Source: Dryobates pubescens
Taxonomy: Eukaryota > Chordata > Aves > Piciformes > Picidae
Direction: 5' to 3'
Assembly (NCBI RefSeq): GCF_014839835.1
Contig: NC_071615.1
Location: forward strand, 17,056,001 to 17,120,000
Length of the DNA stretch: 64,000 nt
In this document: piece after piece, positions 50,501 to 58,660 of the stretch
Numbering within the stretch: position 1 is the stretch's first letter
Layout: every line of letters starts with the position of its first letter
Translations under genes and position numbers: made by a program
Notes under the pieces: model-generated
Database searches by the model: none
The model's input: the letters and a program-made list of their open reading frames with translations, nothing else
Told to the model about the DNA's origin: nothing

Positions 50501-53500
50501 TCCGGCACAGCCTCCTCTGCCTTTACCTGAACTGAAGCTGTGGCTGTGGGCACCTGGGCTACTGTAACTGATGAATTCCTCATCGAAAGGAGCTCACTGG
50601 AGCAGACCCCTGCAAGAAACATTCCTTCCCAGCTCTTTTCTCTTTCTTCTCTTCCCCATTCCTGCCCAATTTTGCTCCAAACTGGGCAGCTGATGGCAGA
50701 CTCCTTGCTTGCACCTGATGGTTGTCGGTCTCTTTCCAGAGAGGGCTCCAGAGGGCTCAGCTGACAAACTGCCCAAGGTGGTGGAGCCTGCCCTAGCCTG
50801 TGCAGCACCCAAGGAAGAGGCCACAGCACCTGAGACAGCCCCAGGAGGTGAGGGGATGGGGCCTCACCCCCAGCTGTGGATCTGCTTCTAGTTCTCCACT
50901 CTTCTGCTCGAAAATCTGCAGCTAACTTTTCAAGGCACAGCCTGAAACTGCCCCACTTTGGAGTCCCAGCTGCTGCTGTGCACGATGCTGTCAGCCCCAG
51001 GGAGGCTGAACTGGTGTAGCTCTGCAGGCAAAGTGGTCTGAGTGGCACTCCCACACCTCCTCAACCAGAAAAGCCCATTGTAGAGGAGCTGCAGTTTGTA
51101 CTCAGACCAAAGGTACAATTCATCTATGAGATCTCTTCCCAGCTCATCAAACATTAAGCCAACAATGTGTTTGTCAGAGCAGAACAGATCAAATGCCACA
51201 GAATCCAGAGCAGCTTCATTTTGCTTCCTGAGTCTGAGCAGGAATCACTCCAGCAGTTGCCCCAGGTTGGCTAGGCACCACACCCTGCCAGAGCAGGGCT
51301 ACCCAAAGCAGGTCACACAGCAACACATCCAGGTGGGCTTGAAACCTCTCCAGAGCTGGAGACTCCCTCACCTCTCTGGGCAGCCTGCTCAGGGCTCTGC
51401 CACCCTCAGAGTTGAAGCAGTTCCTCCTCACGTTCAGGTTCTGTCCCTGGGTGTCCCTGCACCCAGCAGCCTTCATCAGCTGCTCAGATGTCTCTCTCCT
51501 GAGGTAGCAGCACTTAAACTGAGCTCAGCAGCAGTGGTGGGACTGTGAGCTCCAGCTGAGCAGTTGGACCTGATGATCTCAGAGGTCTCCTCCAACCTCT
51601 GCAGTCCTCTGGTGTTATGAAACTGTCCCTGTGAATCTCCTCTGGCTGTGTGATGATCTCCTCCTCTACAGCCCTGCTCTGACAGAGGCATCCACCTGAG
51701 ACTCTGGTGGTGCTGAGGACCATGGTTTAGTGGTGCCCTTGGCAGTGCTGGGTTGGACTTGATGACCTTAAAAGTCTTTTCCATGATGTAGCCATGATTC
51801 TGTGACTCCATAACTCCAGGCCCTGCTGGGCTGGTGTGGGGAGGCAGGGACCTCACTGGAGTTCACTCTGACAAGCTTCAGCTTCAGCTTCCTGCCTCTT
51901 CTTCCTCTGGGACTGGCCTGGAAAAGGACTGGCTGAGGATCATCATTTCTCTTCCCATCTCACACAGCACTTAAGGCCTTCAGAGGGAAATGTTGAGTTA
52001 ATCTCTGCTTTGGCCTTCTCTGCCACCTTCCAGCTGTCACACCCTGCTGCTGGGGTTCCTCTGTCCCCACCAAGGCTCTGAGGCCCTGCTCTTGCTTCAG
52101 AAGTGAAGAGTTTGAGGCTGATGGAGACACTTTCTCTTGCAGCACCATCCCCTGGCTCAGGATTTGGCCAACCTCCCTGCAGCATCTTCATGAAGGCAGT
52201 GGAATTCCTGCTGAAGGTCAATGCTGTCCAGGTCAGCTCAGTGAGGAGGGGAGGGGTGGGAAGTGACATTTGATGTCTGTTCCAAAGAGCTGGTGGGCTC
52301 CAAAGGAACATAAATCCCTTCTCCAAGATGGCTTCTTTGGGGTGAGGCTGCTGGAGGCCTGGAGCAGGCTGCCCAGAGAGGTTGTGGAGTCTCCTGGTGT
52401 GGAGAGCTTCCAACCCCCCCTGGGCACTGTGCTGCTGGGCAGGGTGCTGGGGGTGCCCTGCTGGGGCAGGGTTTGGGCTGGGGGAGCTCCAGAGCTCCCT
52501 TCCAGCCCCACTCTGCTGGGGCTCTGTGAAGTCAGACAGGAGTGAGTCAGTCCTCCTGCCACCACCTCCTAGGGGTGCCCATGGCCTGCTGGCTCTCCTC
52601 ACCACCACACTGTGCTGTTCTCCCACAGTTTGCTCACAGGGCTCTGGCCCATGAGCTGCTGATCCTTCAGGGAAGAGCCTCCTGTGCCTACTACCTGGCC
52701 CTGGCCCAGACATACTTGCTGAAGGAAGATCTCTCCAGGTGTGAGGAGTGTCTCTGTGAAGCCACCAAGATTGACTACATTGTAAGTCTGGGAGTGGTGC
52801 TAGGGCCCTGAAGCAGGGCACTGGCCAAGCAGCACAGCAAACCCTGAGAGCCTGCAGCCTGCCCTGCATTCCTTCTGGCAGCCTACAGCAACTGCTGCCC
52901 AGGACAATTCAGGCTGTGGCTGCAGCACAGCCCTCCTCACCACCCTCCTCCCTGCTTGCCTTCTGCCATCTCCTTGCAGCCAGGTGGCATTCCTGAGCCA
53001 GGGCTCCTCTGGCTGCTCTGCTGCCTTTCCTTTTCTCCTTTGGACCCCAGCCCCATGCCCTCTGTGGCAGTCAGGTCCCTGCCATGAGGAATGAGGCTGC
53101 TGTTCAGCAGAGAGGGAGGGCAGCTTGGGGCACTGAGGGGAAGGGAAGGCAGGAGGAGGCTGACAGCTCTGGATGCTGTTTGCTTGCCCAGGAAGCCTTG
53201 CACCATGCAGGCCACCACACCAGGAAGGGCTGGAAGGTGCTCACAGTGCTGGTGTTGTGCAGGCAGCCACTGGCTCAGTTTTAGTTCTGCACAAAATCCA
53301 CCCTGCTATAACCAAACACTGCCCAGCTCCTCCCTGCTGCCTGCAGTTCTCTGCCCCTCTCCCAGGCCTCTCTCCCTCCCATCTCTGAGCCATGGCTCCC
53401 TCTTGGATTTCTGTGTGCAGAATCCAAACATCTGGGCTCAGAAGGGGCACCTGAGCTACCTGAGGAGGGACTTTGGGAAGGCAAAGGAGAGTTATGAGAG

Positions 53501-56500
53501 AGCCATCAGCTTCCTGCAGGAGCCTGAGGATGTGCACTTTGTCTACCTGCACCTGGGCTCCATCTACTTGGAAGAGAAAGAGGTGAGAAGCCAGGAGGAG
53601 TGCTGGCAACTGCAGGTGGGTCCCAGCAGAGTGGGGCTGGAAGGGAGCTCTGGAGCTCACCCACCCAAGCCCTGCTCCAGCAGGGCACCCCCAGCACCCT
53701 GCCCAGCAGCACAATGCCCAGGGGGGGTTGGAAGCTCTCCACACCAGGACACTCCACAACCTCTCTGGGCAGCCTGCTCCAGGCCTCCAGCAGCCTCACC
53801 CCAAACAACTTTCTCCTCCTGCTCAGCTCCAACCTCCTGCCTGACACTTGCTGCCCCTTGCCCCTTGTGCTGGCCCTGGGCAGCACTCAGCAGAGCCTGG
53901 CCCCAGCCTCTTGCCCCCCACAGCTCCTTTAGCTCTTGCTGAGCATTGCTCAGCTGCCCTCTGGGGCTGCTCTTCTGCAGGCTCTCAGCCCCAGGGCTCT
54001 CAGCCTTTGCTGCTCCCAGAGCTGCTCCAGGCCCCTCAGCAGCTCTGCAGCCTGCCCTGGACTCTCTCCAGCGCTTCTCTGTCTCTCCTGCACTGGGGAG
54101 CCCAGAGCTGGAACCTGGACTGCAGATGTGGCCTCACTGGAGCAGAGCAGAGGGGCAGGAGATCCTCCCTTGCCCTGCTGGCCACACTCTTCTTGCTGCA
54201 CCCCAGGACCCCATTGGCCTTCTTGGCCCCAAGGGCACATTTCTGGCTCATGGGGAATTTGTTCATCAGCATCTCCAAGGAGATGCTTCCCAGCAGGTCC
54301 CCCCTCACCTGTGCTGGTGCAGGAGGTTGTTCCTCCCTTGCCACAAAGCCCTTGGCAGACAATTCTAGCCCTTGGGAACAAGACACCATTGTCTGTTACT
54401 GTAGTCAAGATCTGCCAACACAGCAAACCCTCCTGCAGTGCTCAACTCTCCCCAGTATGGATCTGCTTCTCTCTGCCACCTCCAGGTTGCAACTGCAACA
54501 TCTCTGGGTGCTGCTGGGCCTCTTACCATCCTTAGCATCTGTTAAAGGGTTTAGAGTAGAAGTCTTGTGAGTAGCAGCTGAGGGAGCTGGGGGTGTTGAG
54601 CCTGGAGGAGGCTGAGGGAGACCTCCTTGCTCTCTGCAGCTCCCTAAGAGGAGGCTGCAGCCAGCTGGGGCTTGGGCTTTGCTCCCAAGGAACAAGGGAC
54701 AGGATGGCCTCAAGTTAACCCTATGAAGGTTCAGGTTGGCCAAGAGGAACAATTTCTTCCCCTTGAGGGCTGTCCAGGCCTGGCCCAGGCTGCCCAGGGC
54801 AGTGGTGCAGTCCCCATGCCTGGAGGGGTTTCAGAGCTGTGTGGCTGTGGTGCTGAGGGCCATGGCTCAGTGCTGCCCTGGCAGTGCTGGGGTGAGGGCT
54901 GGACTGGGTGACCTTAAAGGTCTCTTCCAGCCTAGACAATGTCATGATTCTGTCCCCACAACGAATCACAGAATCAACCTGGCTGGAAGAACGAAGGTCA
55001 CTCCTCCATCACTGCTTTGGTGCCTGGCACCACAGAGCCACCCCAGTGGGGGCAGTGGGCCTGCTCTGAGCCCAGTCAGAGCTGGGGTGTTTGGGAGGCC
55101 TGTGGAAGTGGGGTGGCAGCCCTGGTTGTGTGTCTCCCTGCAGCACTGCCGTGCCAAGCAGACCTTCCTGCTCGCCTGCAAGAGCTCCGCGTCCTGCCTC
55201 ACCTGGCTGGGGGCTGGCATCGCCTGCTACAGGGTGAGTGAGGGCAGCTGCCTCCACCCCCTGGGCACACAGGGCAGGGCTGCTCTGCATCACCCCCTTC
55301 ACAGAACCACAGACTGCATTGGGCTGCTCCAAGGGCATCCTGTCCACCCCCCTGCAGGCAGCAGGGACAGCTCCAGCCAGAGCAGGCTGCCCAGGGACAC
55401 AGCCAGGCTGAGCTTCAATGGCTCCAGGGATGAGGCCTCAAGCACCTCCCTGGGCAGCCTGTGCCAGAGTCTCCCCAGCCTCCCTGTGCACAACTCCCTC
55501 CTGGTGTCCAACCTAACTCTGCCCTAGCTCCAGTTCCAAACCATTGCCTCAGGTCCTATCCCCACAGCCCCTTCTGAGCAGTCCCTCCCAGCCTGCCTGC
55601 AGCTGCCCTGCAGATATTGAACTGCAGCTCTGAGGTCTGCCTGCAGCCTTCTCCTCTCCAGGCTGCACAGCCCCAGCTCTCCCAGCCTGGCCCCACAGGG
55701 GAGGTTCTGCAGCCTCTGATCATCTTTATGGCCTCCTCTGGCCCCTCTCCAGCAGCTCCAGGTCTCTCTTGTGCTGGGGGTCCCATATCTGGACCCAGCC
55801 CTGCAGGTGAGGTCTCCCCAGAGCAGAGCAGAGGGGCAGGATCCTCTCTCCAGCTCTGGCCACCCTGCTGTGGCTGCAGCCCAGGCTGCCCTTGGCCTTC
55901 TGTGCTGCTTTACCTCCCTGTGAAGTGAATCCTGGCTGCCAGGAGCCAGTGCTCCTGAAGGCCACCATGTGCTGTGTGCACTCACACTCCCAGCATGGCA
56001 CCCTTGGGGGTGTCAGAGGACAGGTCCCCTGCACAGCTGCTCCTGGAGGAGCAATCCTTTCCCTCCTCAACCCACTGCTGGGTCTGCCAGCTCCTCCCTC
56101 CCCAGCAGAGTGTAATGTGGGCCTGGGCTTTGCTCCCAGTGCCTGCCTGACCTGCATGTCACCAGCAAGGCATGGAGCAGGATGTCAGCAGAGAGGAATC
56201 CTGGTGCTTTCCCTACCCAGAGCAGTCCAGCAGCTCTGAAGGGCTGCCAAGGGCAGCCAGCCACAGCCACCAGCAGCCTGCTGTCTCCTGGAGGTACACC
56301 TCACAGGGTTCCTCCACCAGAGTTTGGCTGAGGGAAGCAAAGAAGGAAAGAACTTGAACTGCCACTGCCCCCTTGGCCTAATGTCCACCTCCTGGGATGC
56401 TGTGGACTTGAGCCAGAGAGGTGAGTGGTGGTCTGGGGGCTGGTTGCAGCCCCCCAGGCATCAGTTACCCCTGCCTCCTGGGGAACAGGCATCAAGAAGA

Positions 56501-58208
56501 GAGTCATGTTTGAATCCTCATCCCTGGAGGTGTTTCAGAGCTGTGCAGGTGTGGTGCTGGAGGCCATGGTTTGGCCCCAGCCTTGGCAGAGTTAGGGAAT
56601 GGTTGGACTGGGTGATCTCAAAGGGCTTTCCAGCCAAAATGATTCTGTGGTTCCCAGGGGATGCAAACTCAGCCTGGCTCCCAGGGAGGGGTCAAGAGTC
56701 AGCAGTGAAAGCTTCCTGCTGCAGCCCAGGAGCTGGGTGCTGGCACTGGCTTGGCTCTGCCCCAAATCCTATCCCTGCAGCCCTGTCAGGGCTGGATGCA
56801 TCCCTGCTAGATGCTTTGCTGCAGTGATTGCTTTGGCTGTTAGCTGCCTGGGCAGTTCTGAAGCCCCTTCTGCCTGCTCTCTGCCTTTTGTGCATGTCTC
56901 TTCTCTCTCTCCAGCTGGAGGAGCTGGTGGAGGCAGAAGCAGCTCTGTCTGAAGCCAATGCCCTAAGTAACACCAATGCTGAAGTGTGGGGGTACCTCAC
57001 CCTCATCTGCCTGCAAGTGAGTATCTTGACAGAGCCTGGGGAGGGTTCTCAGCATCTGTCCTTCCTCACTGCCTGCCATCACCTGATGGTCTCACTCCCC
57101 TGGGGGCACCTCCTTTGGGCTGAGCTTTCTCACCCACTGAGAACTTGCAGGTTTCCTGCAGGGTGGTTTCCTCACCAGCAGCTCTTGGGTTGTTTCTGCA
57201 GGGAGGTCGGGAGCTGGAGGCAGAGCAGTGCTACAAATACACCCTCAAGGTTTGTGCCTGGGAGGGGCTGGGGAAGGGCAGAGGCTGCTAGGGAGTGGGA
57301 AGGGAAACGACCCAGGGTGGCCCCTTTTAACCTGAGGTCACTTAGATGATGTGGCATAGAAGATGTGATGGCTTCTAGCCAGGTGGCCATGACCAGCAAT
57401 GGTGTGGCCAGCAGGAACAGGGCAGGGATTGTGCCCCAGCTGCTTTGGACCCCTCACTCCAAGGACATTGAGGAGCTGAAGCAGGGCCAGAGAAGGGCAA
57501 CCAAGCTGGGGAAGGGTCTGGAGAAGAGGGCTGGGGAGGAGCAACTGAGGGAGCTGGGGGGGGTTGAGCCTGGAGGAGGCTGAGGGAGACCTCCTTGCTC
57601 TCTGCAGCTCCCTGAGAGGAGGCTGCAGCCAGCTGGGGCTTGGGCTCTGCTCCCAAGGAGCAAGGGACAGGACAAGAGGCAATGGCCTCAAGCTGCCCCA
57701 GGGGAGGGTTAGGTTGGCCATGAGGAACAATTTCTTCCCCCTTGAGGGTTGTCCAGGCCTGGCCCAGGCTGCCCAGGGCAGTGGTGCAGTCCCCATGCCT
57801 GGAGGGGTTCCAGAGCTGTGTGGTTGTGGTGCTGAGGGCCGGGGCTCAGTGGTGCCCTGGCAGTGCTGGGGTAAGGCCTGGGCTCGATCTTAAAGATCTC
57901 TTCCAGCCTAAACGATTTGGTGTCTGCACGTGGGGATGCGGTGTGGGCCCAGCCCGGAGCTGCTGCCCTCGCTGCTCCCCCCCGCCGCCGTCTCAGCTCC
58001 TCGCCGCCAGCGGCCGAGCGAGGCCACGGCGGTGCCTGGCCCCGGGAAGGGTCAGGGGGAGGCTGGGAGGGGTGTGGCCGCCCCTGCCCTCGCCTGACCC
58101 CCGCTCCCGTTTCGCTCTGTGGCGCAGCTGGGCCTGAGTAACGACGAGTTGCTGCGGGAGATCCACGACGCGCAGCACCGGCTCGGTCTCGGCAATCCGT
58201 CCCTCTGA
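25635..58208 (+). CDS. CFAP70: Cilia- and flagella-associated protein 70 (TPR protein), 27 coding exons
   Basis: CFAP70 (TTC18) sits at the outer-dynein-arm region of motile cilia and sperm tails and supports beating. Exons: 25635-25733, 28912-29098, 29376-29471, 30051-30130, 31067-31243, 32151-32333, 32735-32826, 33562-33661, 35078-35212, 36281-36427, 36696-36773, 37747-37838, 41008-41068, 42518-42709, 43729-43860, 44544-44669, 45716-45849, 45938-46053, 46885-47067, 50740-50847, 52143-52231, 52629-52781, 53421-53582, 55144-55233, 56915-57016, 57202-57249, 58128-58208. Every junction is in phase, giving 1080 residues (human 1121). The conserved core includes [34 protein letters not shown] and [21 protein letters not shown]-type helices run through exons 16-27 ([36 protein letters not shown]). 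Exons 10-11 and 19-21 are poorly conserved linkers, so an extra in-phase exon there could be missed. Exon 6 has a NAGNAG acceptor. Confidence 0.95.
25868..26515 (-). mobile_element. CR1 LINE, 5'-truncated (subfamily C)
   Basis: The minus-strand copy has its 3' end at the low coordinate (revcomp of GGACCTTCCAAGCTCACCC) and an ORF2 remnant reading [18 protein letters not shown] in a shifted frame. It lies in CFAP70 intron 1. Confidence 0.88.
26530..27385. other. unique, relatively AT-rich part of CFAP70 intron 1
   Basis: No repeat family or coding segment is recognisable. A short A-run lies near 26931-26941. Confidence 0.4.
27390..27695 (+). mobile_element. CR1 LINE fragment (subfamily C)
   Basis: It is a 5'-truncated copy matching the 3' half of the element at 25868-26515 in the opposite orientation, ending near GGGATTCTATTCTGTG. 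Confidence 0.85.
28405..28620 (+). mobile_element. CR1 LINE fragment (subfamily A)
   Basis: A short 3' piece with GGTGAGGCTGCTGGAGGCCT and a terminal GAGCTCCCTTCCAGCCCC. Confidence 0.85.
29533..29765 (-). mobile_element. CR1 LINE fragment (subfamily D), possibly two joined pieces
   Basis: A minus-strand 3' end (AAGGGACCTTAAAGATGGTC at the low coordinate) runs to about 29712. The last 50 bases look like a plus-strand CR1 3' end, suggesting two adjacent fragments in opposite orientation. Confidence 0.75.
31388..31915 (-). mobile_element. CR1 LINE, 5'-truncated (subfamily B)
   Basis: The minus-strand copy carries CCCCAGCACTGCCAGGGCAG near its 3' end and [16 protein letters not shown] on the minus strand. 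It lies in CFAP70 intron 5. Confidence 0.9.
32960..33396 (+). mobile_element. CR1 LINE fragment (subfamily A)
   Basis: It contains GGGGCCTGGAGCAGCTCTGG and GGTGAGGCTGCTGGAGGCCT. It stops just short of the usual subfamily A 3' end. It lies in CFAP70 intron 7. Confidence 0.88.
34086..34528 (-). mobile_element. CR1 LINE fragment (subfamily C) within an inverted duplication
   Basis: The minus-strand copy is in CFAP70 intron 8. Its upstream flank (34530-34640) matches, in reverse, the flank of the CR1 at 43925-44352, so this copy probably came by duplication and not by separate insertion. Confidence 0.88.
34530..34645 (-). pseudogene. inverted partial copy of CFAP70 exon 15 and following intron
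   Basis: Read on the minus strand it gives [17 protein letters not shown] then intron-like GGCAGGGAGGAACTGGGGGG. True exon 15 ends [18 protein letters not shown] and is followed by nearly the same intron sequence. The intron part is about 95 percent identical by eye, while the exon part is much more diverged. It lies inside CFAP70 intron 8, antisense to the gene. Confidence 0.6.
35470..35508. repeat. 39-base C homopolymer
   Basis: An uninterrupted run of 39 C in CFAP70 intron 9. The exact length may be uncertain because such runs are hard to sequence. Confidence 0.85.
35822..36068 (+). mobile_element. CR1 LINE fragment
   Basis: A 3' end fragment with GGGAGGTGGTGGAGTCCCCA and the tail TTCTGGGATTCTGTGAG. 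GGAGGCTCTGCTCT is locally repeated four times before the tail. Confidence 0.8.
36572..36650 (-). mobile_element. short CR1 3' fragment
   Basis: A minus-strand 3' end (GATGGAATCATTTAGGCTGC) of about 80 bases. Confidence 0.6.
36785..36945. repeat. GGGGAA-type purine tract
   Basis: About 160 bases are almost purely G and A (units such as GGGGAAGGGAAGGGAAGA), starting just after the CFAP70 exon 11 donor. Confidence 0.9.
37128..37500 (+). mobile_element. CR1 LINE fragment (subfamily D)
   Basis: It contains GAGACCTCAGAGCAGCCTTC and ends near TCCAACTCAAGCCATTGTTT. It lies in CFAP70 intron 11. Confidence 0.88.
38041..40065. repeat. 2-kb 17/18-bp minisatellite in CFAP70 intron 12
   Basis: Well over one hundred head-to-tail units alternate between CCCCACAGCGCCTGCAG (17) and CCCCACCAGCGCCTGCAG (18), with C/T and G/A variants. 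Every unit carries CTGCAG. Longer blocks are themselves repeated: the segment around 38521 recurs at 39081 (offset 560). Reading frames of about 540-730 codons stay open on both strands, but no splice or conservation evidence supports coding. Confidence 0.95.
40262..40708 (-). mobile_element. CR1 LINE fragment (subfamily B)
   Basis: The minus-strand copy has its 3' end at TCAGAATCACAAAACCATCA. It lies in CFAP70 intron 12, 200 bases past the minisatellite. Confidence 0.88.
41748..42150 (+). mobile_element. CR1 LINE fragment (subfamily A)
   Basis: Close to the copy at 32960-33396, with small internal differences. It lies in CFAP70 intron 13. Confidence 0.88.
42804..43250 (-). mobile_element. 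CR1 LINE fragment (subfamily D)
   Basis: The 3' end at low coordinate reads GGTTGGAAGGGACCTTAAAG. It lies in CFAP70 intron 14. Confidence 0.88.
43925..44352 (+). mobile_element. CR1 LINE fragment (subfamily C), partner of the inverted duplication
   Basis: It follows CFAP70 exon 15 by about 60 bases. It and its upstream flank are matched in reverse at 34086-34640. Confidence 0.88.
45128..45640 (-). mobile_element. older CR1 LINE fragment (subfamily F)
   Basis: The 3' end contains AGAGTCCAAGCCCCCTGGCAG and the body CTCTCAGCCTCCTCCTCTCC. It is more diverged from the other copies. Confidence 0.75.
46070..46690 (-). mobile_element. CR1 LINE, 5'-truncated (subfamily B)
   Basis: The 3' end reads ACTTGGGTTGGAAGGGAGCT. 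It lies in CFAP70 intron 18. Confidence 0.88.
47128..47374 (+). mobile_element. CR1 LINE fragment (subfamily D)
   Basis: It contains GGCCAGGCTGGATGAGGCCT and ends GTCTGATATTCTAAG. It lies in CFAP70 intron 19. Confidence 0.85.
47560..48730 (-). pseudogene. broken retroviral env fossil, possibly with part of a 3' LTR
   Basis: On the minus strand this region resembles the C-terminal half of a retroviral envelope gene. A fusion-peptide-like and helical part is followed by a transmembrane-subunit end with MNLTDHPSI, a Trp-rich [13 protein letters not shown] segment, a hydrophobic membrane span and a short basic tail. The style is that of gamma-type avian or reptilian endogenous retroviruses. Downstream, a TATA-like TTATAA and an AATAAA about 25 bases further on could be a 3' LTR remnant. 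No gag, pol, 5' LTR or target-site repeats are visible. It is a broken fragment with roughly two or three breaks and looks old. It lies antisense in CFAP70 intron 19. Confidence 0.55.
48970..49790 (+). mobile_element. CR1 LINE, the least truncated ORF2 remnant in the window (subfamily G)
   Basis: Translation is easily matched to the CR1 ORF2 C-terminus: [19 protein letters not shown], then [20 protein letters not shown], then [20 protein letters not shown]. The tail merges into a TCTGTGGCTCTATGGC microsatellite. It lies in CFAP70 intron 19. Confidence 0.93.
49870..50345. repeat. 10-bp minisatellite in CFAP70 intron 19
   Basis: About 45 copies of CAGCTCCGGC-type decamers (C/T and G/T variants, with CCCA and GGTT alternatives) are arranged in higher-order blocks of 30-60 bp. 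Frames are open on both strands. Confidence 0.93.
51228..51480 (-). mobile_element. older CR1 LINE fragment (subfamily F)
   Basis: A diverged copy with CACCACACCCTGCCAGAGCAG and CTCTGGGCAGCCTGCTCAGG. It lies in CFAP70 intron 20. Confidence 0.75.
51545..51815 (+). mobile_element. two CR1 3' fragments
   Basis: Short 3' ends at about 51545-51615 (GGACCTGATGATCTCAGAGG) and 51690-51815 (GGACTTGATGACCTTAAAAG) stand one after the other. Confidence 0.7.
52325..52515 (+). mobile_element. CR1 LINE fragment (subfamily A)
   Basis: GGTGAGGCTGCTGGAGGCCT through GAGCTCCCTTCCAGCCCC. It lies in CFAP70 intron 21. Confidence 0.88.
53622..54345 (-). mobile_element. CR1 LINE, long copy (subfamily A)
   Basis: The minus-strand copy has its 3' end only about 40 bases after CFAP70 exon 23. 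ORF2-derived sequence extends to about 54345 ([20 protein letters not shown] on the minus strand). Confidence 0.9.
54572..54955 (+). mobile_element. CR1 LINE fragment (subfamily B)
   Basis: It contains GGCTGAGGGAGACCTCCTTG and ends near ACAATGTCATGATTCTGT. Confidence 0.88.
55300..55900 (-). mobile_element. CR1 LINE fragment (subfamily D)
   Basis: The 3' end reads CAGAACCACAGACTGCATTG. It lies in CFAP70 intron 24. Confidence 0.85.
56512..56660 (+). mobile_element. short CR1 3' fragment
   Basis: CATCCCTGGAGGTGTTTCAG to AAAATGATTCTGTGGTTCC. Confidence 0.75.
57390..57915 (+). mobile_element. CR1 LINE, 5'-truncated (subfamily B)
   Basis: It runs from GGTGTGGCCAGCAGGAACAG to CTTCCAGCCTAAACGATTTG and ends at the edge of the CpG-rich zone before CFAP70's last exon. 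Confidence 0.9.
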
Positions 58209-58660
58209 GCCCCGCGTCCCCCGGGGCAGCCCCGCCACGGCCGGCTCTGCTGCCCCTGTCACATAAACTCCCGCGCCCCGAGGCCTCGTCTCCGCCTCTG
58301 CCGCGACCAGCCCGGGGGAGCCGGGAGGGGGTGGGGGCCGGCGGGACGGTGGCCACAGAGGGACATTCCCCGCGCGTCCGTGCGGGGTTCGGGTGGGCTC
58401 ACGTGGCTTGTGTTGGCTCCGCCCCGCGGGGCGTGGCTGCGGGCGGCGCGCACCGATTGGCGGCGGCCGCGCGGGACGGTTGAGCCGGCGGCGCGCGCCA
58501 TGGCGGCAGGTAGCGGCGGGCCGGGGAGGGCAGGGCGGGGGGGCCGGGGGCATTAACGAGCTGGCGGCAGCAGCGGGGGCACCGGGCGGGTTCGGAGCGC
58601 GGGGGTTGCGAGGGCGTCGCGGACATGGAGGACTCGGAGCACAGGGGTGAGGGGGGCGGC
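57930..58660 (+). promoter_or_regulatory. WDR90: CpG-rich zone: CFAP70 last exon and WDR90 promoter
   Basis: CpG-dense sequence spans the last CFAP70 intron end, its final exon and the WDR90 start. An inverted CCAAT box (ATTGG, 58456-58460) lies 40 bases before the WDR90 ATG. CATAAA at 58262-58267 may serve as the CFAP70 poly(A) signal. Confidence 0.6.
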
